The notes under the pieces are model-generated. The model saw only the letters and a list, made by a program, of their open reading frames with translations, had not been told where the DNA came from and did not search any database. From Lawsonibacter sp. (GTDB lineage: Bacteria; Bacillota; Clostridia; Oscillospirales; Oscillospiraceae), in assembly GCA_022796195.1 (NCBI GenBank), contig JAAWIE010000005.1:1-64000 (forward strand): DNA of 64,000 nt, in the 5' to 3' direction. Of the stretch, positions 37,292 to 46,957 are shown one piece after another. Each line of letters opens with the position of its first letter. Positions within the stretch are counted from its first letter, which is position 1. The translations under genes were made by a program, and so were the position numbers.

Positions 37292-37936
37292 ATGGAGGTC
37301 AAGGAACTGGAATCCGCCCTGGAGGGGGTGTTGTTTGCAGCCGGGGAGCCGGTGCCGGTGGAGCGGTTGTGCCTGGGGCTGGAGGTGGACAGGCCAACCC
37401 TGGACGCGGTGGCACAGCGGCTGATTGATCAGTACAGCTATGACCGACGGGGCATCCGGATGGTAAAGCTGGATACCAGCTATCAGCTGTGCTCCGCGCC
37501 AGAGTTTGCCCCGTATATCCGCAAGACGCTGGAGGGCCGCAAGCCAGCGCGGCTGTCCCAGCCGGCGTTGGAGGTGCTTGCTATTATTGCCTATTATCAG
37601 CCGGTAACCCGGGCCTATGTGGACCAGGTCCGGGGGGTGGACAGCGCCTATACCATGGGGCTGCTTCAGGAACGGGAACTGATTGAAGAGGCGGGCCGTC
37701 TGGCGGTTCCTGGCCGGCCCATGCAGTTCAAAACCACAAAAACCTTTCTGCGGTCCTTCGGGCTGTCCAGTTTGGAAGAACTGCCCGAACTGCCCACTCC
37801 GACACAGGAGGGCAGTCAGATGACGCTGGAACTGGAAGCCAGTCTGGCCCGGCTCCGGGAGGCGGAAACCGAGGGAAAAAACGGCACAAAGCAGAGTCCG
37901 GATAAGCAGCCGGGGCCTCCGGCGGAGGAAGCATGA
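37292..37936 (+). CDS. scpB: Segregation and condensation protein B
   Basis: LEGVLFAAGEPV, LSQPALEVLAIIAYYQPVTRAYVDQVRGVDS, TTKTFLRSFGLSSLEELPEL. Confidence 0.96.
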   Translation: MEVKELESALEGVLFAAGEPVPVERLCLGLEVDRPTLDAVAQRLIDQYSYDRRGIRMVKLDTSYQLCSAPEFAPYIRKTLEGRKPARLSQPALEVLAIIAYYQPVTRAYVDQVRGVDSAYTMGLLQERELIEEAGRLAVPGRPMQFKTTKTFLRSFGLSSLEELPELPTPTQEGSQMTLELEASLARLREAETEGKNGTKQSPDKQPGPPAEEA

Positions 37937-38589
37937 GGCCGCTGTATGTCCTGGCCGCCGTTGTCCTGGTCCTGTTTTTGATCGGACAGATCCGGGTGGG
38001 CTGTCGGGTGGAATTTCATTCTAAGGGCTTTTTTCTTTGGGCTAGGTTGGGTATGCTACGGATTCAGATTCTGCCGGCGAAGCCGAAGAAGGAAAAGCCT
38101 CCGAAGCCAGAAAAACCGAAAAAGAAGAAAAAGGAAAAGAAGCCGAAGAAGCCTAAAAAGGAGAAACCGCCCGCCGCCCTTTCAGAGAAAATCGGCGGTG
38201 CGCTGGAATATGCCCAGGCCCTCCTGCCTGTGGTGTTGGAGGCAGCGGGGGGGCTTTGGCGGGGGTTTACCATCGACACCCTGGACCTGGAGCTGACGGC
38301 TGGGTCCCCGGACCCGGCAGACGCAGCTATGCTCTATGGCAGCGCCAATGCCGCGCTGGGGGCGCTGTGGTATCCGCTGACCCGCACCTTTCATGTGAAG
38401 GACGGTACGGCGCGGGTAAAACTGGATTTTGATGCTTCTGGCATGACAGTATATGCCCTGGCCTCCTTTTCCCTCAAGTTGGGGCAGCTGGTATGGATCG
38501 GCCTGCGGGCCGGAATAAGGGCTTTGATTCGAGCACTTGCCGCTCGGAGGCGGCTGAAATTAAAACGACAGCAGAGAAAGGCGGCATGA
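37933..38589 (+). CDS. DUF2953-like membrane-anchored protein with Lys/Pro-rich linker
   Basis: N-terminal TM, KPKKEKPPKPEKPKKKKKEKKPKKPKKEKPP segment, location after scpB and before ytfJ. Confidence 0.75.
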   Translation: MRPLYVLAAVVLVLFLIGQIRVGCRVEFHSKGFFLWARLGMLRIQILPAKPKKEKPPKPEKPKKKKKEKKPKKPKKEKPPAALSEKIGGALEYAQALLPVVLEAAGGLWRGFTIDTLDLELTAGSPDPADAAMLYGSANAALGALWYPLTRTFHVKDGTARVKLDFDASGMTVYALASFSLKLGQLVWIGLRAGIRALIRALAARRRLKLKRQQRKAA

Positions 38590-38592
38590 CCT

Positions 38593-39030
38593 ATGGAACA
38601 GGAGAAAACGAATTCCCTTGGTGAGCTGATGAGAATCACCATGGAGCATATCAAGACAATGGCGGACGCCAATACCATTATTGGCACTCCCATTCATGCG
38701 GAGGGAGTTACCCTCATTCCGGTATCCCGCATGTCCTTTGGCATGGGAGGCGGCGGAACCGAGTTTACTATCAAGCAGTATCCCAACCAAAACTTTGGCG
38801 GCGGCAGTGCCGCCAGTGCAAAGCTGGAACCGGTGGCATTTCTGGTGGTCCGGGAGGATGGCAGTGTGAAACTGCTTCCTGTAGCCCCGCCTCCCGCCAC
38901 CACGGTGGACCGGGTGATTGAGACGGTGCCCGAAGTGGTGGACAAGGTGACCGGGTTTATCGAGAAACAGCAGGAAAAGAAGCTGGAAAAACAGGAGAAA
39001 GCCGCTTCTGTAGAGGATTTTGCCGAATAA
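38593..39030 (+). CDS. ytfJ: GerW/YtfJ family sporulation protein
   Basis: TIIGTPIHAEGVTLIPVSRMSFGMGGGG, VAFLVVREDGSVKLLPV. Confidence 0.92.
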   Translation: MEQEKTNSLGELMRITMEHIKTMADANTIIGTPIHAEGVTLIPVSRMSFGMGGGGTEFTIKQYPNQNFGGGSAASAKLEPVAFLVVREDGSVKLLPVAPPPATTVDRVIETVPEVVDKVTGFIEKQQEKKLEKQEKAASVEDFAE

Positions 39031-39161
39031 AACAAAATTTCCCTGGAAATAAAGGTGAAAAGCCGCTCCATACTATTGCCAACTGTGATTGTCCGGCACC
39101 TGTGCGCCCCGCCTCTTGGGGAGGGACGCCCAGGCCGGTCTGTGAAAGAGAGGTTGGCAAA

Positions 39162-40277
39162 ATGAAGCGGTTTTTTTCGATTGCGCTGGCTGGCGTGCTG
39201 TTCTGGGGCTGGATGCCCGCCGTGCGGGGGGAAGGAAATTCGCCCCCAAGGATTTCCGCCGCCAGCGCCGTGTTGATGGATGCGGACACCGGACGGGCGC
39301 TCTATGAAAAGGACAGCCATGCCCGCCGTTTGATTGCCAGCACCACTAAGCTGATGACCGCTTTGACGGCGTTGGAGTCGGGGCATGACCTGGACGAGCA
39401 AGTTACCATAGACCGGGCGTGGACAGGAGTAGAAGGTTCTTCGATCTACTTGTGCCCTGGAGAGAAACTTACTCTGGAGGCTTTGCTCTATGGACTGCTT
39501 CTTCGCTCTGGCAACGATGCCGCTCTGGCGATTGCAGGGTACTGTGGGAAGGACGTAGAGGATTTTGTAGCCGAAATGAACCGCAAGGCGGGGGAATTGG
39601 GAATGTTGGATACCAGCTTTGCAAACCCCAACGGCTTAGATGCGGAAGGACACTATTCCAGCGCCTGGGATATGGCTCTGCTGGCCCGGGCCTGTCTGGA
39701 AAATGAGAAGCTGGCTGATATGGTATCTACAAAATCTATTACTCTGGGTACCCGAACTTTTACCAATCACAACAAGCTGCTGTGGCGGTATGAGGGCTGT
39801 ATTGGTTTGAAAACGGGCTACACCGAGAAGGCGGGCCGTACGCTGGTTAGTGCGGCCCGAAGAGATGGAATGACCTTGATCTGCGTTACCCTCAACGCGC
39901 CCAGCGATTGGGCAGACCACACCGCACTCTTTGACTGGGGCTTTGCCAATTGCGAGGCCCAGCAGCTGTCCCAAGCGGGGGAGGCCATTGGACATCTGCC
40001 TGTTTCCGGCGGGCTTGTTCCAACCTGCCCCATTGAGATGGAGGCGGACCTCACCGCCGCACTGTTCCCTGGCGAGGCGGTGCAGGTGGCCTGGGAGCTG
40101 GCAGAGCCTATGCTGGAGGCCCCGGTGCTGGCCGGGACAAAGGTGGGCGAAGCGGTGTACTATGTCGATGCAAAGGAGACCGCCCGGGTTGCTCTGCGGG
40201 CAGGGGCAGACGTTCCTTGTAATCTGGCAGGGGCCTCGGGCTGGTTGAACGGTTTGTTGGAACGGTTTACGCAATAG
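39162..40277 (+). CDS. D-alanyl-D-alanine carboxypeptidase (DacF/DacB-like)
   Basis: Signal peptide; SxxK (ASTTKLMTA), SGND, KTGYT motifs. Confidence 0.94.
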   Translation: MKRFFSIALAGVLFWGWMPAVRGEGNSPPRISAASAVLMDADTGRALYEKDSHARRLIASTTKLMTALTALESGHDLDEQVTIDRAWTGVEGSSIYLCPGEKLTLEALLYGLLLRSGNDAALAIAGYCGKDVEDFVAEMNRKAGELGMLDTSFANPNGLDAEGHYSSAWDMALLARACLENEKLADMVSTKSITLGTRTFTNHNKLLWRYEGCIGLKTGYTEKAGRTLVSAARRDGMTLICVTLNAPSDWADHTALFDWGFANCEAQQLSQAGEAIGHLPVSGGLVPTCPIEMEADLTAALFPGEAVQVAWELAEPMLEAPVLAGTKVGEAVYYVDAKETARVALRAGADVPCNLAGASGWLNGLLERFTQ

Positions 40278-40374
40278 AGCTTGACGATTTACAGGACGAA
40301 TCCCAGTTCCCGAAGTAAGGCGTTATGCCGAAAAGAAATGCCCGCCCGGTCAGGGCGCAGAGGAGGCTTCATCC

Positions 40375-41097
40375 ATGGAGGAGCGTATACAAAAGCTGAT
40401 ATCCGCCTGCGGGCTGGCCTCCCGACGGGCGGCGGAGGAGTGGATTGCCGCAGGACGGGTGACGGTGAATGGAGAAAAAGCCCATTTGGGGGACCGGGCG
40501 GACCTGGACCGGGATACGGTTATGGTGGACGGTAGTCCGCTGTGTCCAGGTGGAGAGCGGACCTGGCTCATGTTGAACAAGCCCCAGGGATATGTTACCA
40601 CCCTGTCCGATGAAAAGGGGCGTAGGACGGTGGCGGAACTGGTGTCCGGCTGTAACGTCCGGGTGTGGCCGGTGGGGCGGCTGGATATTGATTCTGAGGG
40701 CCTGCTGCTCCTGACCGATGATGGTACAGTGACCCATCAGCTGCTTCACCCGAGCCATGAGGTGGAAAAAGAGTATTTGGTTTGGGTGACAGGGAATATA
40801 CAAAAGGCTTTGCCAGTGTTGTCCGGGCCCATGGTGCTGGATGGGGAACCGCTTGCGCCTGCTCGAGTACGGCGGGGGCGGGACAGCGGCGGGGTCCATC
40901 AGCTGTCCGTCACCATCCATCAGGGAAAGAACCGGCAGGTGCGCCGGATGTGTGCCCAGGCGGGCCTGGAGGTTCTGCGGCTCAAGCGCGTTCGGGAGGG
41001 TGCGCTCGCCTTGGACCGGGCTTTGAAGCCGGGGCAGTGGCGGCCTTTGACCGATGAGGAACTGCGCCTGTTAACGCAGCCGCTCAGCAGCCGGTAG
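40375..41097 (+). CDS. rRNA pseudouridine synthase (RluB/RsuA family)
   Basis: S4 domain, VGRLDIDSEGLLLLTDDG and GKNRQVRRMC motifs. Confidence 0.94.
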   Translation: MEERIQKLISACGLASRRAAEEWIAAGRVTVNGEKAHLGDRADLDRDTVMVDGSPLCPGGERTWLMLNKPQGYVTTLSDEKGRRTVAELVSGCNVRVWPVGRLDIDSEGLLLLTDDGTVTHQLLHPSHEVEKEYLVWVTGNIQKALPVLSGPMVLDGEPLAPARVRRGRDSGGVHQLSVTIHQGKNRQVRRMCAQAGLEVLRLKRVREGALALDRALKPGQWRPLTDEELRLLTQPLSSR

Positions 41098-41103
41098 AAC
41101 CTG

Positions 41104-41138
41104 TTCCGCCCGTCCCTTTTGGGGACGGGCGGAATTTT
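41104..41138 (+). terminator. Intrinsic terminator
   Basis: TTCCGCCCGTCCC-TTTT-GGGGACGGGCGGAA TTTT. Confidence 0.75.
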
Positions 41139-41211
41139 ACAAGATATTTGCAGGGATTTGGTAAAATTCTTGCAAGAAACTCTTGCATTTTTGTCCAAAA
41201 ACGAGTATGAT
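41132..41211 (+). promoter_or_regulatory. Promoter/operator region of the RpiR-family regulator
   Basis: Dyads GAATTTTAC...GTAAAATTC and TGCAAGA-AAC-TCTTGCA; TTGCAT-N17-TATGAT. Confidence 0.5.
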
Positions 41212-41234
41212 ATCTACCTAATGAGAGATCGGAG

Positions 41235-42113
41235 ATGGAAGAGATGAACCGCGATATCCTGACGGTGATACAGGAAAATATGGATTCATTTTCGAAAGGA
41301 CAGAAAAAGATTGCCGGTTTCATTCTGGATTCCTACGACAAGGCTGCGTTTATGACGGCCAGCCGCCTGGGGAAAAAGGTTGGAGTGAGTGAGTCTACCG
41401 TGGTCCGCTTTGCCTCGGAGCTGGGGTATGACGGTTATCCGGATATGCAGCGGTCCCTCCAAAAGATGATTCGAAACCGGCTGACCACCGTACAGCGTAT
41501 TGAGGTAACCAACGACCGCTTGGGAGATCAGGACCTGCTGTCTATGGTGCTCCAATCGGACATCGATAAAATCCGGCAGACCCTGGAGGAACTGGACCGG
41601 GAGAGCTTCAACCGGACTGTGGACGCCATTGTCTCAGCCCGAAAAATTTACATCATCGGCGTGCGGTCTTCGGCGGCGCTGGCTTCCTTTCTGCACTTCT
41701 ATTTTAACCTGATTTTTGATAATGTGGTGTTGGTGTCGGCCAGCACCGCCAGCGAAGTATTTGAAGGACTGCTTCGGGTGGGGGAGGAAGATGTGGTGAT
41801 CGGCGTTAGCTTTCCCCGGTACTCCAGCCGCACTGTGCGGGCCATGAGCTTCGCCCGGGACCGCGGGGCCGTTACGGTGGCGATTACAGACAGCGAGGCG
41901 TCGCCTTTGGCTGTGATCTCAAAATATGTGCTGATGGCACGAAGCGATATGGCCTCCTTTGTGGACTCCCTGGTTGCCCCGCTCTCTCTGGTAAATGCCC
42001 TGCTGGTGGCGGTGAGCCAGCGGAAAAATGACGATCTGGCCCGTACGTTCCGCACGCTGGAGGACATCTGGGATGAGTATGGGGTCTATGAGAAGGTAGA
42101 TAATGAACTGTGA
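41235..42113 (+). CDS. MurR/RpiR family transcriptional regulator
   Basis: N-terminal HTH (LGKKVGVSESTVVRFASELGYDGYPDMQRSL) and SIS domain. Confidence 0.93.
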   Translation: MEEMNRDILTVIQENMDSFSKGQKKIAGFILDSYDKAAFMTASRLGKKVGVSESTVVRFASELGYDGYPDMQRSLQKMIRNRLTTVQRIEVTNDRLGDQDLLSMVLQSDIDKIRQTLEELDRESFNRTVDAIVSARKIYIIGVRSSAALASFLHFYFNLIFDNVVLVSASTASEVFEGLLRVGEEDVVIGVSFPRYSSRTVRAMSFARDRGAVTVAITDSEASPLAVISKYVLMARSDMASFVDSLVAPLSLVNALLVAVSQRKNDDLARTFRTLEDIWDEYGVYEKVDNEL

Positions 42114-43356
42114 CATCGCTGTAATTGGCGGCGGAGCCGCCGGAATGATGGCGGCGGTTTGTGCCGCACGGCAGGGGGCCTCCGCGATTCTGATTGAACG
42201 CAATCCTAAGGTTGGCCGCAAGCTGTATATCACCGGCAAGGGGCGGTGCAATGTGACGAACCACTGCACTCCAGCGGAGGTGTTGGCCTCCACCCCCAGG
42301 AATGGAAAATTTCTCTACAGTGCCATGGAGCGCACCCCGCCTGCTTGGGTGGAGGAATTTTTTAAGGCGCTGGGCGTACCCCTGAAGACGGAACGGGGGA
42401 ACCGGGTGTTTCCTGTCTCTGACCGGTCCGCTGATATCATCGATGCTCTGTTTTTTGAGCTGAAACGGCTGAAAGTGCCAGTGATTCAGAACCGGGCGGC
42501 GGGACTGAGGCTGGCGGAGGGGAAGGTTTGCGGTGTAACGCTGGGGCAGGGGGAGGAAATCTGCTGTAAAGCGGTAATCCTTGCCACTGGGGGAGTGTCA
42601 TACCCTGCCACCGGTTCCACCGGAGACGGCCACCGCATAGCGGAGGAACTGGGGCATACGGTGGTGCCAGTCAAGCCGTCCTTAGTGCCGCTGGAGTCCA
42701 CCGACGGATTTTGTGGGCAGATGCAGGGGTTGGCGCTGAAAAATGTAACGTTGACGGTAAAAAACCGCAAAAAAAAGACAATCTATCGAGAACAGGGCGA
42801 ATTGCTGTTCACCCATTTTGGTCTGTCTGGGCCGCTGGTACTGTCAGCCAGCGCACATATGCGGGAATTTGAAAAAGAATTGTATACTTGTGTCATCGAC
42901 TTGAAACCTGCCCTGGATGAGCCAACCTTGGACGCACGATTGGTGCGGGAACTGACCGCCGGAGCGAACCGGGATATGAATAATCTGCTGGGGACTTTGG
43001 CCCCAAGACTGTTGGTTCCCGTCTTGTTGGAGCGGGCTGGTATCCCAGGGGAAAAGAAGGCCCACGACCTCACAAAACCAGAACGCCGCCGCCTGCTGGA
43101 GCTGTTTAAGGGGTTTTCTGTGGCGGTATCGGGTCCCAGACCGGTGGAGGAGGCAATTGTTACTTCCGGTGGTGTGAAAGTGTCGGAGGTGGACCCCAAG
43201 ACCATGCAGTCTAAAAAGATTTCCGGTCTCTTTTTCGCCGGAGAACTGCTGGATGTGGACGCCTATACCGGCGGCTTTAATCTCCAGATTGCCTGGGCTA
43301 CCGGCCGTGCCGCCGGAGAGAGCGCCGTTGTATTTATAAATCCGAATGGAGCGTGA
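42103..43356 (+). CDS. NAD(P)/FAD-dependent oxidoreductase (HI0933/BaiN family)
   Basis: DIAVIGGGAAGMMAAVCAA, GKGRCNVTN, AGELLDVDAYTGGFNLQIAWATGRAAG. Confidence 0.94.
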   Translation: MNCDIAVIGGGAAGMMAAVCAARQGASAILIERNPKVGRKLYITGKGRCNVTNHCTPAEVLASTPRNGKFLYSAMERTPPAWVEEFFKALGVPLKTERGNRVFPVSDRSADIIDALFFELKRLKVPVIQNRAAGLRLAEGKVCGVTLGQGEEICCKAVILATGGVSYPATGSTGDGHRIAEELGHTVVPVKPSLVPLESTDGFCGQMQGLALKNVTLTVKNRKKKTIYREQGELLFTHFGLSGPLVLSASAHMREFEKELYTCVIDLKPALDEPTLDARLVRELTAGANRDMNNLLGTLAPRLLVPVLLERAGIPGEKKAHDLTKPERRRLLELFKGFSVAVSGPRPVEEAIVTSGGVKVSEVDPKTMQSKKISGLFFAGELLDVDAYTGGFNLQIAWATGRAAGESAVVFINPNGA

Positions 43357-43452
43357 CTCCGGTGCGAACGCCCAGCTGAAAGCCTGGAACGGAGTAGTGG
43401 ATGTCCCTGTCACAACAGGGAATTCTTGCGCCGACTATTTCGGTGTGTCCAC
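43355..43452 (+). ncRNA. Candidate structured RNA in the cmk 5' leader
   Basis: ACTCCG(..CCAG..CTGG..)CGGAGT followed by a three-way junction: GTGGA/TCCAC closing TCCCTGT/ACAGGGA and CGCCGA/TCGGTG. Confidence 0.4.
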
Positions 43453-43529
43453 GGATTACCGCTTGGGTCGAGCAGAATGAATCCTTCCCCCAGGGGGAAT
43501 CCTTATGAAGCGAGAACGGAGCGATCAAC

Positions 43530-44207
43530 ATGAGTTTTAAAAGCGTTGCCATTGACGGCCCTGCCGGGGCAGGAAAAAGCACACTGGCCCGGAAACTGGC
43601 TGAAAAACTGGGGTTTCTGTATGTAGACACGGGGGCCATCTACCGCACAGTGGCCCTGGCAGTTCTGCGGGCGGGTGTGGACCCGTCGGATGGGGGAGGG
43701 GTGGTCCCTCTGCTGAAAGACTTGGAGATCCGAATGGGCTACGGACAGGACGGCGTTCAGCGAATGTATCTGGCTGGGGAGGATGTGAGCGAGGCCATCC
43801 GGGAGCATCACATTTCGGGGGTGGCGTCTCAGGTCTCTGCCATGCCGGAGGTGCGGGCCTTTCTGCTGGGCTTCCAGCGCAGACAGGCCCAGGAGCAGGA
43901 CGTGGTGATGGACGGCCGGGACATTGGCACGGTGGTACTCCCAGAGGCAGACGTAAAAATCTTTCTCACCGCAGCTCCGGAGGCCCGGGCAAGACGCCGT
44001 CTGCTGGAGCTGAAACAGCGGGGGCAAGAGGCGGATTATGACACGGTTTTGCACGACATCCGAGAGCGGGACCATCAGGATGAGCATAGGCCCATCGCCC
44101 CGCTGAAGCGTGCGGCAGATGCCGCCCTGCTGGACACAACCCAGCTGAATTTGGAACAGAGTCTGGCAGGTCTGCTGGCTCTGGTGAAGGAGAAGATCGG
44201 CCCGTGA
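43530..44207 (+). CDS. cmk: Cytidylate kinase
   Basis: AIDGPAGAGKSTLARKLAEKLGFLYVDTGAIYR, VMDGRDIGTVVLPEA. Confidence 0.97.
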   Translation: MSFKSVAIDGPAGAGKSTLARKLAEKLGFLYVDTGAIYRTVALAVLRAGVDPSDGGGVVPLLKDLEIRMGYGQDGVQRMYLAGEDVSEAIREHHISGVASQVSAMPEVRAFLLGFQRRQAQEQDVVMDGRDIGTVVLPEADVKIFLTAAPEARARRRLLELKQRGQEADYDTVLHDIRERDHQDEHRPIAPLKRAADAALLDTTQLNLEQSLAGLLALVKEKIGP

Positions 44208-44863
44208 GCGAAGAAGCAATCGTAAAAAAAGCAGAGGCAAAAGAGACCCCGGAACAACGCAAACGGCGGATGGACTGGTTTTTTCACCTGTTGTACATAA
44301 TTGTGTGGCCCTATTTCCGGCTGATTCACCCTCTCCGGGTGGTAGGCCGGGAACATATCCCGGAGGGGCCGGCGGTGATCTGCCCCAACCACACCACGGC
44401 GGGCGACCCGTTCTATGTGGTCTTTGCCTTTGGCTACAAGCGGCCAATGCGGGCTATGGCTAAGGTGCAGATTATGCGAGTGCCGTTTATCGGCTGGATT
44501 CTGGGCAAAGCGGGGGTGTTCGGGGTGGACCGGGATACCACTGATTTGAAGGCAGTGCGCACCTCTATGAAGTTTTTGAAGGAGGGTGACAAACTCCTTA
44601 TGTTCCCCGAGGGAACCCGGGTACACGATGGAGAGGATGTTCAGGCCAAGGTGGGCGCAGCTCTCTTTGCCACCCGTGCCGGTGTACCTCTGCTGCCGGT
44701 GTACATACAGCGCAAAAAAAGACGGTTCCGGCGTAATACCGTGGTGATTGGGGAACCCTATTACCCAGAGTATCAGGGCCGAAAGCCCTCCACAGAGGAA
44801 CTACAGGAAATTGCTCAGGAACTGATGGATCGGGTGCGCGTTCTGGGGGAGGGCGTGGGATGA
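44204..44863 (+). CDS. plsC: 1-acyl-sn-glycerol-3-phosphate acyltransferase
   Basis: PNHTTAGDPF (HX4D) and FPEGTR motifs. Confidence 0.93.
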   Translation: MSEEAIVKKAEAKETPEQRKRRMDWFFHLLYIIVWPYFRLIHPLRVVGREHIPEGPAVICPNHTTAGDPFYVVFAFGYKRPMRAMAKVQIMRVPFIGWILGKAGVFGVDRDTTDLKAVRTSMKFLKEGDKLLMFPEGTRVHDGEDVQAKVGAALFATRAGVPLLPVYIQRKKRRFRRNTVVIGEPYYPEYQGRKPSTEELQEIAQELMDRVRVLGEGVG

Positions 44864-46818
44864 GACAAGTCGTGCTGGCCAAATCCGCCGGTTTCTGTTA
44901 TGGTGTGCGCCGTGCGGTGGAATTGGCGGAGGAAAAGGCTGCGCAGGGGACGCCCTGCGTAATGTTGGGCTCGATCATCCACAACCGGGATGTAGTGGAC
45001 CGTCTAGCGGCGCAGGGCCTGCGCTCTGTGGACCGGCCGGAGGATGTGCCAGATGGTGGAGCGGTGATTATCCGTTCCCATGGAGAGAGCCGGGCGGTCC
45101 ACGAGAGTTTGGCAGAACGGGGGGTGCAGGTTTTCGATGCTACCTGCCCAAACGTTACCAGAATCCACCAAATTGTGGCAGAAGCGGAGAAAAAAGGCCG
45201 GCAAAGCGTAATTGTGGGCACCCCGGACCACCCGGAGGTGTTGGCGATTGCGGGCTGGTGTAAAGTTCCAGTTGTGGTTTCCGGAGAAAAAGATTTGGAA
45301 AAATGGCTGAATGGAGAGAAAAACAGAAAGAATTTGCCGCTTAGTTTTGTATCACAAACTACTTCCACCAAGAAAATTTGGGAAGATTGCGTGAAAAAAG
45401 CAAAAAAACTATGTACAAACGCGGAATTTTTTGATACAATATGCGGAGCGACGTCCAAGCGCCAGGAAGAGGCCCGCCAGTTAGCCGCCCAATGCGGCCT
45501 GATGGTGGTGGTGGGCGGCAGGCAGAGTTCAAACACCAAGCGGCTGGCGGAAATCTGCCGGGAGAGTTGTCCTAACGTTCTGCTTATCGAGCGGGCGGAG
45601 GACATCGACCCCAGCCGGCTGACCCAGGCGGATATGGTCGGCATCACTGCGGGTGCGTCAACGCCCGAGTGGATAATAAAGGAGGTCTATGACAAAATGA
45701 GCGAAGAAATTATGGAGATCGAAAAATCCTTTGCGGAGATGCTGGAGGAGTCGATCAAAACTTTAAATAATGGAGATAAGGTTACGGGCACCGTTGTGGC
45801 CATCACGCCCACCGAAGTCCAGGTGGAGCTGGGCATCAAGTACCCGGGCTACATTTCCCTCACTGAGCTGACCGACGACCCCACCGTGAAGCCTGAGGAC
45901 ATTGTGAAGGTTGGCGACGAGATCGAATCCCAGGTGATTCAGGTCAGCGACCGGGACTGCATGGTCAAGCTGTCTAAGCGCCGCTTGGACATCAACAAGG
46001 GTTGGGAAGAGGTGGAAGCGGCCCGGGAGAGCGAGGCCGTTGTGGAAGGCTTCGTCACCGAGGACAACAAGGGTGGCGTAGTGGTTTCCGTCAAGGGCGT
46101 TCGGGTGTTTGTGCCCGCCTCCCAGACCGGCCTGCCCCGGGAGACTCCTATGAGCGAGCTGCTCAAGAAGAAAGTACGCCTGGTTGTCACTGAGGTCAAC
46201 CGTGCCCGCCGCCGCGTGGTGGGTTCCATCAGCCGGGTTACCCGTGCCGAGCGGGCCGCCGCCGCTGAGAAGGTTTGGGCTGAGATCGAGGACGGCAAGC
46301 GTTACACTGGCACCGTGAAGTCGCTGACTTCCTACGGCGCGTTTGTGGACATCGGCGGTGTGGACGGCATGGTCCACATCTCTGAGCTGTCCTGGAGCCG
46401 CATTAAGCACCCCTCCGAGGTGGTTAAGGTCGGTGACAGTGTGGAGGTGTACGTCATCTCTGCCGACAAGGATAAGAAGAAAATCTCTCTGGGTATGAAG
46501 GACCACAGCCAGGACCCCTGGACCGTGTTTACGACGACCTATCAGGTGGGCGATACCGCCAATGTGCGCGTTGTCAAGCTGATGACGTTCGGTGCCTTTG
46601 CTGAGGTAGTCCCCGGTGTGGACGGCCTGATCCACATTTCCCAGCTGGCAGATCATCGTGTGGAGAAGCCCGGCGATGTGGTGTCTGAGGGCGACAAGGT
46701 GGATGTGAAGATCACCGATGTGGACATGGAGAACAAGAAGATTTCCCTGTCTATCCGCGCTCTGCTGGAGCCCTCCTACGAGGAGGAGGCCGAGGAGCCG
46801 GTTGAGGAAGAAGCGTAA
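44860..46818 (+). CDS. ispH: Bifunctional HMB-PP reductase (IspH) / ribosomal protein S1 fusion
   Basis: N-terminal IspH (AKSAGFCYGVRRAV, TCPNVTRIH, GITAGASTP) then four S1 repeats. Confidence 0.95.
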   Translation: MRQVVLAKSAGFCYGVRRAVELAEEKAAQGTPCVMLGSIIHNRDVVDRLAAQGLRSVDRPEDVPDGGAVIIRSHGESRAVHESLAERGVQVFDATCPNVTRIHQIVAEAEKKGRQSVIVGTPDHPEVLAIAGWCKVPVVVSGEKDLEKWLNGEKNRKNLPLSFVSQTTSTKKIWEDCVKKAKKLCTNAEFFDTICGATSKRQEEARQLAAQCGLMVVVGGRQSSNTKRLAEICRESCPNVLLIERAEDIDPSRLTQADMVGITAGASTPEWIIKEVYDKMSEEIMEIEKSFAEMLEESIKTLNNGDKVTGTVVAITPTEVQVELGIKYPGYISLTELTDDPTVKPEDIVKVGDEIESQVIQVSDRDCMVKLSKRRLDINKGWEEVEAARESEAVVEGFVTEDNKGGVVVSVKGVRVFVPASQTGLPRETPMSELLKKKVRLVVTEVNRARRRVVGSISRVTRAERAAAAEKVWAEIEDGKRYTGTVKSLTSYGAFVDIGGVDGMVHISELSWSRIKHPSEVVKVGDSVEVYVISADKDKKKISLGMKDHSQDPWTVFTTTYQVGDTANVRVVKLMTFGAFAEVVPGVDGLIHISQLADHRVEKPGDVVSEGDKVDVKITDVDMENKKISLSIRALLEPSYEEEAEEPVEEEA

Positions 46819-46831
46819 TTTCGCCAAAATT

Positions 46832-46866
46832 GGACCCATCCGCACTGCGGATGGGTCCGTTTTTTT
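46832..46866 (+). terminator. Strong intrinsic terminator
   Basis: GGACCCATCCGC-ACT-GCGGATGGGTCC GTTTTTTT. Confidence 0.92.
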
Positions 46867-46928
46867 ACCGGACAGACTGAAATTTTGAGGAAATTGGAAG
46901 AAAATTTTTGAAAACCTCAGTTTTTCTC

Positions 46929-46957
46929 TTGCAAAAATAGGATAAAATTGTTATAAT
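46929..46957 (+). promoter_or_regulatory. Sigma-A-type promoter upstream of carD
   Basis: TTGCAA-N17-TATAAT. Confidence 0.65.

Noticed and set aside
45763-46845. 360-aa minus-strand ORF opposite the S1 repeats
   Set aside because: Periodicity comes from S1 repeats on the opposite strand.
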